Source: Comamonadaceae bacterium (GTDB taxonomy: Bacteria > Pseudomonadota > Gammaproteobacteria > Burkholderiales > Burkholderiaceae_C). From it: DNA of 8,085 nucleotides. The notes below the pieces were generated by a model, which ran no database searches, was not told the origin of the DNA, and was given only the letters and a program-made list of their open reading frames with translations. This document shows positions 4,376-8,085 of this stretch, piece after piece. Where the stretch lies: NCBI GenBank assembly GCA_947461325.1, contig CANHLD010000075.1, positions 1-8,085 of the forward strand, in the 5' to 3' direction. The stretch's first letter is position 1. Each line of letters begins with the position of its first letter. The position numbers and the translations under genes are program-made.

Positions 4376-5662
4376 ATGAATCAGCACGCAGACACTTCAG
4401 TTTCCACTGTGAGCCCCAACTCCGCAGCCAAGATTTTGCTGGCGAGTTTGATCGGCACCACGATTGAGTATTTCGACTTTTATATTTTCGGCACAGCCGC
4501 CGTGCTGGTGTTTCCCAAATTGTTTTTTGCGGCATCGGATGCCAACGTAGCCATATTGCAATCCTTGGCCACATTTGGTCTTGCTTTCATTGCGCGGCCG
4601 GTCGGTTCTGCCTTGTTTGGACATTTTGGCGACCGCATCGGACGCAAGGCCACTTTGGTTGCCTCATTGTTGACCATGGGCTTGTCCACCATTCTCATTG
4701 GCTTGCTGCCTTCGTATGCATCGATTGGCATTGCCGCGCCATTGCTGTTGGCCGTGTTGCGTTTCGGTCAAGGCTTAGGCTTAGGCGGTGAATGGGGCGG
4801 CGCGATATTGCTGGCCACGGAAAACGCACCGCCCGGCAAACGCGCTTGGTACGGCATGTTTCCCCAACTCGGTGGCCCTATCGGGTTTTTTCTGTCTGGC
4901 AGCGCCTTCCTTTTATTGACTACCCAATTGCCTGAAGCAGATTTTCTGGATTGGGGTTGGCGCATTCCTTTTCTGTCTAGCGCCGTGTTGGTGATCGTGG
5001 GTTTGTACGTGCGGCTCCATATTTCTGAAACACCGCAATTCCAACAAATCATTGCGCAAAAAACCCAAGTCAAAGTACCTATCGTCAATGTAGTCACCCA
5101 ACACACCGGTTCTTTGCTTTTAGGCATGTTTACCGGATTAGGACAGTTTGTGCTGTTTTATTTGATCACCGTTTTCACCCTCAGTTGGGCCACCACCTCG
5201 TTGGGCTATGCGCGCCAAGATTTTCTGGTGTTGCAATTGATCTCAGTGGTTTTCTTTGGCTTGTTCATTCCACTGGCCGCCAAAATTTCGGACAGCAAAG
5301 GCGGAACTTACGCACTCATGCTCGGATCGATAGGTATTTGTATCCTAGGTTTGTTTTTAGGTCCGTTGCTGCAAGCCGGCAGCTTCACCACCGTACTTGC
5401 CTTGTCTATCGGCATGGCACTGATGGGTTTGTGTTTCGGACCTTTGGGCACGCTGATGTCCGGGCTGTTTCCCACCGAAGTCCGTTACACCGGTGCTTCA
5501 TTGAGCTTTAACTTATCGGCCATCGTAGGGGCCTCGTTCGCACCTTATATTGCCACTTGGTTGGCCACCAACCACGGTTTGCAGTTTGTGGGCTATTACT
5601 TGTCCGGCATGGCCAGCATCAGTGTGGTTGCGCTATGGGCAGTGAAAAAATACAAACTTTGA
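4376..5662 (+). CDS. MFS metabolite:H+ symporter (MHS family), 428 aa
   Basis: This is an inner-membrane proton symporter of the major facilitator superfamily, in the metabolite:H+ symporter group that includes ProP, KgtP and ShiA types. It shows the MHS hallmarks in order: EYFDFYIFGT at 31-40 in the first helix; the loop 2-3 signature GHFGDRIGRKATL at 82-94; RFGQGLGLGGEWGGA at 129-143; WGWRIPFL at 193-200; the SETPQF loop at 217-222 ahead of the central cytosolic segment; and LFPTEVRYTGASLSFN at 364-379. About 12 hydrophobic helices fit the length, which is typical. There is no long C-terminal coiled coil as in the osmosensor ProP, so a dicarboxylate, shikimate-like or amino-acid substrate is more likely, but the sequence does not fix it. 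GGAG 8 nt before the ATG supports the start. The gene is preceded by TTGACA and a palindrome. Confidence 0.9.
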   Translation: MNQHADTSVSTVSPNSAAKILLASLIGTTIEYFDFYIFGTAAVLVFPKLFFAASDANVAILQSLATFGLAFIARPVGSALFGHFGDRIGRKATLVASLLTMGLSTILIGLLPSYASIGIAAPLLLAVLRFGQGLGLGGEWGGAILLATENAPPGKRAWYGMFPQLGGPIGFFLSGSAFLLLTTQLPEADFLDWGWRIPFLSSAVLVIVGLYVRLHISETPQFQQIIAQKTQVKVPIVNVVTQHTGSLLLGMFTGLGQFVLFYLITVFTLSWATTSLGYARQDFLVLQLISVVFFGLFIPLAAKISDSKGGTYALMLGSIGICILGLFLGPLLQAGSFTTVLALSIGMALMGLCFGPLGTLMSGLFPTEVRYTGASLSFNLSAIVGASFAPYIATWLATNHGLQFVGYYLSGMASISVVALWAVKKYKL

Positions 5663-5676
5663 AAAACTGCGTATCT

Positions 5677-5707
5677 TGAAAACAGAGGTGTTTAGCCGCT
5701 GTTTTCA
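5677..5707. terminator. Hairpin between convergent genes, possible bidirectional terminator
   Basis: TGAAAACAG (5677-5685) and CTGTTTTCA (5699-5707) form a 9-bp stem with a 13-nt loop. It lies 14 bp after the symporter stop and 7 bp from the end of the convergent dehydrogenase gene. There is no U-tract immediately after the stem on either strand, only the T-run inside the arms, so termination may be weak or need help. Confidence 0.45.
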
Positions 5708-5714
5708 TGAAGTT

Positions 5715-6686
5715 TTACTGAAACTGTGAAGCGTCTATTTTTTGATCTTTCAACAGTTGTTGAAATTTTTTGAGTGTTTCTTCAATACCTGCTTTCAAGG
5801 GCATTTGCCCATAGTCGCCGATATAGGCTTTAAGCGGATCATCTGAATGGTACATGGGGAATGCCAATGGTTCCCCGGTGATAGCAATCGATGCATCCGG
5901 CACCAAGGCTTTGATGTGGTCAACACCTTCTTGCACACTTGCCAGTTTGCCGTTCAAGTCAAACACCGGCGCACCTGTGCGTTCTTGCGCCACACTGCGA
6001 ATGAAGGCACTGGCAACTTCACCGGCAAACAACCACGACACATCGCCACTGAAAGGAATCGTGTAGGGCTTTGAAGCAGCAGCAGCCAAGATAGCTACGG
6101 TAGTTTTGGAGGTCATGCCTTGGTCACGACCGACGCCATACACCACACCAGGGCGAATGCCCACGCTGTGGATGCCGTTCTCCTCTGAATACACCTTGGC
6201 TGTTTGCTCGTTGCAATATTTGTATGCGCCGTACAAAGTAGACATGGCTCCGCCGTTATCTAAAGCGCCATAGGCGGCAACAGAGCTGGCATAGGTCAGA
6301 CGCTTCACACCGCTGGCTTTGGCAGCTTCGAACACATTGACAGTGCCGACCACATTCACCAACGCACCCGCGACCGGATCGGCCCGGCAGAATGGCACTT
6401 GCAACGCAGCCAAATGAATAATGGCTTTGGCACCACTTTGGGCAACCACGGATTTCACAGCTTGCGTGTCAGCGATATCACCGGCATGCCAGACGACACG
6501 GTTCAAAGCATCCGTGTCCATCAGCAACCCCGGGCGGCGCTTGTCTATTTGCAAATCAAACGCATGAACTTGAACGCCTGCGCGTTCCAACAAAGCCAAC
6601 ACCCAACTGCCAATGCAACCGCCTGCGCCTGTCACCAAGACGGGGCCGTCAAACTCTTTGGCTGAAACCGGGAAATAGTCAAACAT
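5715..6686 (-). CDS. NAD-dependent epimerase/dehydratase (extended SDR), 323 aa
   Basis: This is a cytosolic Rossmann-fold oxidoreductase or epimerase of the extended short-chain dehydrogenase family. It has the cofactor loop TGAGGCIG at 19-26, an acidic residue at the end of the second strand (Asp44), which favours NAD over NADP, GDIAD at 69-73, HLAALQ at 91-96, the catalytic Ser in YASSVAAYG at about 132-140, and the Tyr152-x3-Lys156 pair. RPGVVYGVGRDQG at 178-190 is the usual C-terminal substrate-domain motif. Length is normal for the family. The start is set at ATG 6684-6686 because AGGAG (complement of 6693-6697) lies 6 nt upstream; a TTG at 6713 would add nine residues and place that site inside the gene. 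The substrate is probably a sugar, sugar acid or nucleotide sugar, but I cannot name it. It is 150 bp downstream of the CDP-diacylglycerol diphosphatase gene on the same strand. Confidence 0.85.
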   Translation of the reverse strand: MFDYFPVSAKEFDGPVLVTGAGGCIGSWVLALLERAGVQVHAFDLQIDKRRPGLLMDTDALNRVVWHAGDIADTQAVKSVVAQSGAKAIIHLAALQVPFCRADPVAGALVNVVGTVNVFEAAKASGVKRLTYASSVAAYGALDNGGAMSTLYGAYKYCNEQTAKVYSEENGIHSVGIRPGVVYGVGRDQGMTSKTTVAILAAAASKPYTIPFSGDVSWLFAGEVASAFIRSVAQERTGAPVFDLNGKLASVQEGVDHIKALVPDASIAITGEPLAFPMYHSDDPLKAYIGDYGQMPLKAGIEETLKKFQQLLKDQKIDASQFQ

Positions 6687-6692
6687 ACAAAG

Positions 6693-6697
6693 CTCCT
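6693..6697 (-). promoter_or_regulatory. Ribosome binding site that decides the SDR start
   Basis: AGGAG on the minus strand, 6 nt before ATG at 6684-6686. It rules in favour of this ATG over the in-frame TTG at 6713. Confidence 0.8.
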
Positions 6698-6836
6698 GTG
6701 AAACACAGTTCAATCGTAATAGATTTAATGAAAGTCATATCGCTGGAAACCCATGCTCAATTTGAAGACAATTGAATAGGGTTAACCAACACAGTGAGCC
6801 CATGTATTTAACTCTGCATAGCGGTTTGAAGGCGCA

Positions 6837-7538
6837 TCACTGCGCACATCTGACTTGGGTGTAAGTGTGCTCAGGACTCTCCTGAGTGACTGCAATCAAA
6901 AAACCCCCTTGAGACGCGTCAAACACCAACACACCATAGTCTGAAAATTGACGCTCGGTAGCTGCACGTTGGGCCACAGCCCATACTGAGTTCAAGTCTT
7001 TCACAAAGATCAATGGCAACTCACCCAAGCGGGCTCTCGCATCTGCCTTGAGCTTTACGATATGAATATGCAACTGGTCTTGCGAGCGTCTGAATTGCGG
7101 GTTAACCGCCAGGGCTTTGTCGTTGGTTTGTATCTTGGTTTCTGCGATGCTCCATGCATATGACCAAATCGCTTCGGGACGTTTGCTGTCTTCAACACCT
7201 GTGACTTTGGCTTTCGGAATCACCAAACCGTGAACAAAATCAGGCCCGCAGCCACACATTTTGATATCGCGCATAGCCACAAATTCGGATGTTTCATGCC
7301 AAACATCAATGCTTGCTTTGCATGTCGTTTTCACTTCACACACGGCTTCTTGCCGGGGTGACTGGCACCGGTTGCAATAGTCAGCCACCTGCGTGTTTAA
7401 ACATTGATTGACAATGTTGAGCAAGATGTCGCGTTTGTCATTGGTATGACCGGCGACAAGAAAGAACGATCCAACAAAAAATACAACCCATCTTGCAACA
7501 AGGAACAGACGAAGAGGTGACGAGCTTGAATGATGCAT
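6837..7538 (-). CDS. cdh: CDP-diacylglycerol diphosphatase (Cdh family), 233 aa
   Basis: This is predicted to hydrolyse CDP-diacylglycerol to CMP and phosphatidate at the inner membrane. An N-terminal hydrophobic segment at about 10-30 (LFLVARWVVFFVGSFFLVAG) acts as an anchor or signal peptide, as in known Cdh proteins. The family core is clear: VHGLVIPKAKVTGVED at 102-117, AIWSYAWSIA at 123-132, and the HIT-like catalytic motif QDQLHIHI at 153-160 (His157 and His159). The length is close to the usual ~250 residues. The unusual point is an N-terminal half with seven cysteines (46, 55, 58, 67, 73, 95, 97) plus Cys231, which suggests several disulfides if the domain faces the periplasm. The ATG at 7538 is the only upstream ATG in frame, but no Shine-Dalgarno is visible. 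The gene lies between an FAH-family gene and an SDR gene on the same strand, with gaps of 126 and 150 bp. No terminator was found in either gap. Confidence 0.8.
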   Translation of the reverse strand: MHHSSSSPLRLFLVARWVVFFVGSFFLVAGHTNDKRDILLNIVNQCLNTQVADYCNRCQSPRQEAVCEVKTTCKASIDVWHETSEFVAMRDIKMCGCGPDFVHGLVIPKAKVTGVEDSKRPEAIWSYAWSIAETKIQTNDKALAVNPQFRRSQDQLHIHIVKLKADARARLGELPLIFVKDLNSVWAVAQRAATERQFSDYGVLVFDASQGGFLIAVTQESPEHTYTQVRCAQ

Positions 7539-7664
7539 ATAAGGTAATGCTGTTTGAAATGCGATTAATTGGAATGCCGCATCATACTAATTCAAACCGC
7601 ACACATGTCCTCGCGCATGCCCCTGAGCAAGATGAAAGGCTAAGGCTGAACAATATCGGTTGCT
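7539..7664. other. Intergenic gap, FAH-family gene to Cdh gene
   Basis: These 126 bp hold no ORF, no convincing promoter and no T-tailed hairpin. A wobble-rich GCATGC...GTGTGC stem on the minus strand (around 7600-7621) is too weak to call. Confidence 0.4.
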
Positions 7665-8085
7665 TTATTCAGCTGCACCGATGGTCAACTCAATATCAGT
7701 CAAACCTGCTACGTGGCCGGTTATTTTGTCACCGGGTACCACAGGGCCCACTCCTTCAGGCGTGCCGGTGTAAATCAAATCACCTGGCTGCAAGTGATAA
7801 AACAAAGACAAGTCAGCAATGATTTCGCGCACATTCCAAATGAGCTTGTTCACATCTGAGGACTGCTTGGTGACCCCGTTGACTTCGAGAGTAATCGCCC
7901 CGCTGTCAATGATCTGCTCGGGCATGGGAACCACTTCACTGCATACGGATGAATGCTCTACGTCCTTGCCCAAATCCCAAGGTCGGCCTTTGTCTCGGGC
8001 GACCAATTGTAAATCTCGGCGGGTCATGTCTAGACCGGCTGCATAACCGTAAATCAATGTGTGAGCTTGCTCTTGACTCACGCGA
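7665..8085 (-). CDS. Fumarylacetoacetate hydrolase-family protein, C-terminal part (5' end outside window)
   Basis: The frame is open to the window edge, so the GTG at 8079-8081 is internal. The visible ~140 residues are the C-terminal two thirds of an FAH-fold hydrolase, a cytosolic Mg/Mn enzyme that cleaves C-C bonds of 1,3-diketo acids or decarboxylates/isomerises related compounds. Family motifs are YGYAAGLDMTRRDLQ, carrying the third metal-ligand Asp and the Arg that follows it, then DKGRPWDLGKD with the conserved Lys, then NKLIWNVREIIADLS, PGDLIYTGTPEGVGPV and a final PGDKITG turn. The E-x-E metal ligands would lie upstream, outside the window. The GYAxGLDMTRRDLQ form is the one I associate with fumarylpyruvate hydrolase-like members (~230 aa) rather than with full-length fumarylacetoacetase, but substrate assignment is tentative. 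It is the first visible gene of the minus-strand series. Confidence 0.85.
   Translation of the reverse strand, partial: RVSQEQAHTLIYGYAAGLDMTRRDLQLVARDKGRPWDLGKDVEHSSVCSEVVPMPEQIIDSGAITLEVNGVTKQSSDVNKLIWNVREIIADLSLFYHLQPGDLIYTGTPEGVGPVVPGDKITGHVAGLTDIELTIGAAE

Noticed and set aside
6757..6787. TCAATT/AATTGA dyad and GGTTAACC palindrome upstream of the SDR gene
   Set aside because: Short arms in AT-rich sequence are easily found by chance, and there is no matching promoter nearby.
6832..6845. GCGCA-N4-TGCGC hairpin at the Cdh stop codon as a terminator
   Set aside because: The stem is short, overlaps the stop codon and has no T-run on the minus strand.
1..8085. CRISPR arrays, insertion sequences, integrases, toxin-antitoxin pairs, rRNA
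   Set aside because: No regularly spaced repeats, terminal inverted repeats with transposase motifs, or paired toxin genes were seen on either strand.

Overview
The window looks like a chromosomal stretch from a beta-proteobacterium, probably in Burkholderiales. This rests on the style of the proteins (hydroxypyruvate isomerase, a long D-aminoacylase-type amidohydrolase, an MHS-family symporter, a CDP-diacylglycerol pyrophosphatase and small lineage-type hypotheticals) and on a G+C content that looks close to half by eye. No database search was possible, so the genus is left open. There are no rRNA genes, CRISPR arrays, transposases or phage genes, and I found no credible tRNA.

Layout, left to right. 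(1) Positions 1-432: the 3' part of a hydroxypyruvate isomerase gene (+), ending 1 bp from a convergent 86-aa hypothetical gene (434-694, -). (2) Positions 695-1454: an AT-rich divergent regulatory region full of dyads, an autonomous XRE-type regulator with an N-terminal coiled coil (919-1350, +), a 3'-UTR hairpin and a strong intrinsic terminator (1414-1454). (3) Positions 1455-1675: about 220 bp with no convincing gene but with an 11-bp-arm imperfect inverted repeat, leading into a 564-aa N-acyl-D-amino-acid deacylase-like amidohydrolase (1676-3370, +). (4) Positions 3453-4319: a cluster of small envelope or unknown genes. These are a 118-aa exported four-cysteine protein (-), a divergent 87-aa single-span membrane protein (+) and a 49-aa Pro/Lys-rich protein (+) with a good ribosome binding site. 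(5) Positions 4321-5707: a metabolite:H+ symporter gene (4376-5662, +) behind a perfect TTGACA and a perfect 13-bp palindrome, closed by a hairpin shared with the next, convergent gene. (6) Positions 5715-8085: three minus-strand genes. In transcription order these are an FAH-family hydrolase (partial), a periplasm-facing CDP-diacylglycerol diphosphatase and an extended SDR NAD-dependent epimerase/dehydratase.

Most of the window is catabolic or transport housekeeping: glyoxylate/hydroxypyruvate metabolism, an amidohydrolase, an organic-acid or amino-acid symporter, an FAH-type C-C hydrolase and a sugar-type dehydrogenase. The genes do not form one operon. The gaps and strand switches suggest mostly single-gene or two-gene transcription units. 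I see no clear new multi-gene system. The points most worth a second look are regulatory: the paired operator-like dyads around the XRE gene promoter and start, the large inverted repeat ahead of the amidohydrolase, and the palindrome ahead of the symporter. The small exported, membrane and proline-rich proteins at 3453-4319 also merit attention.
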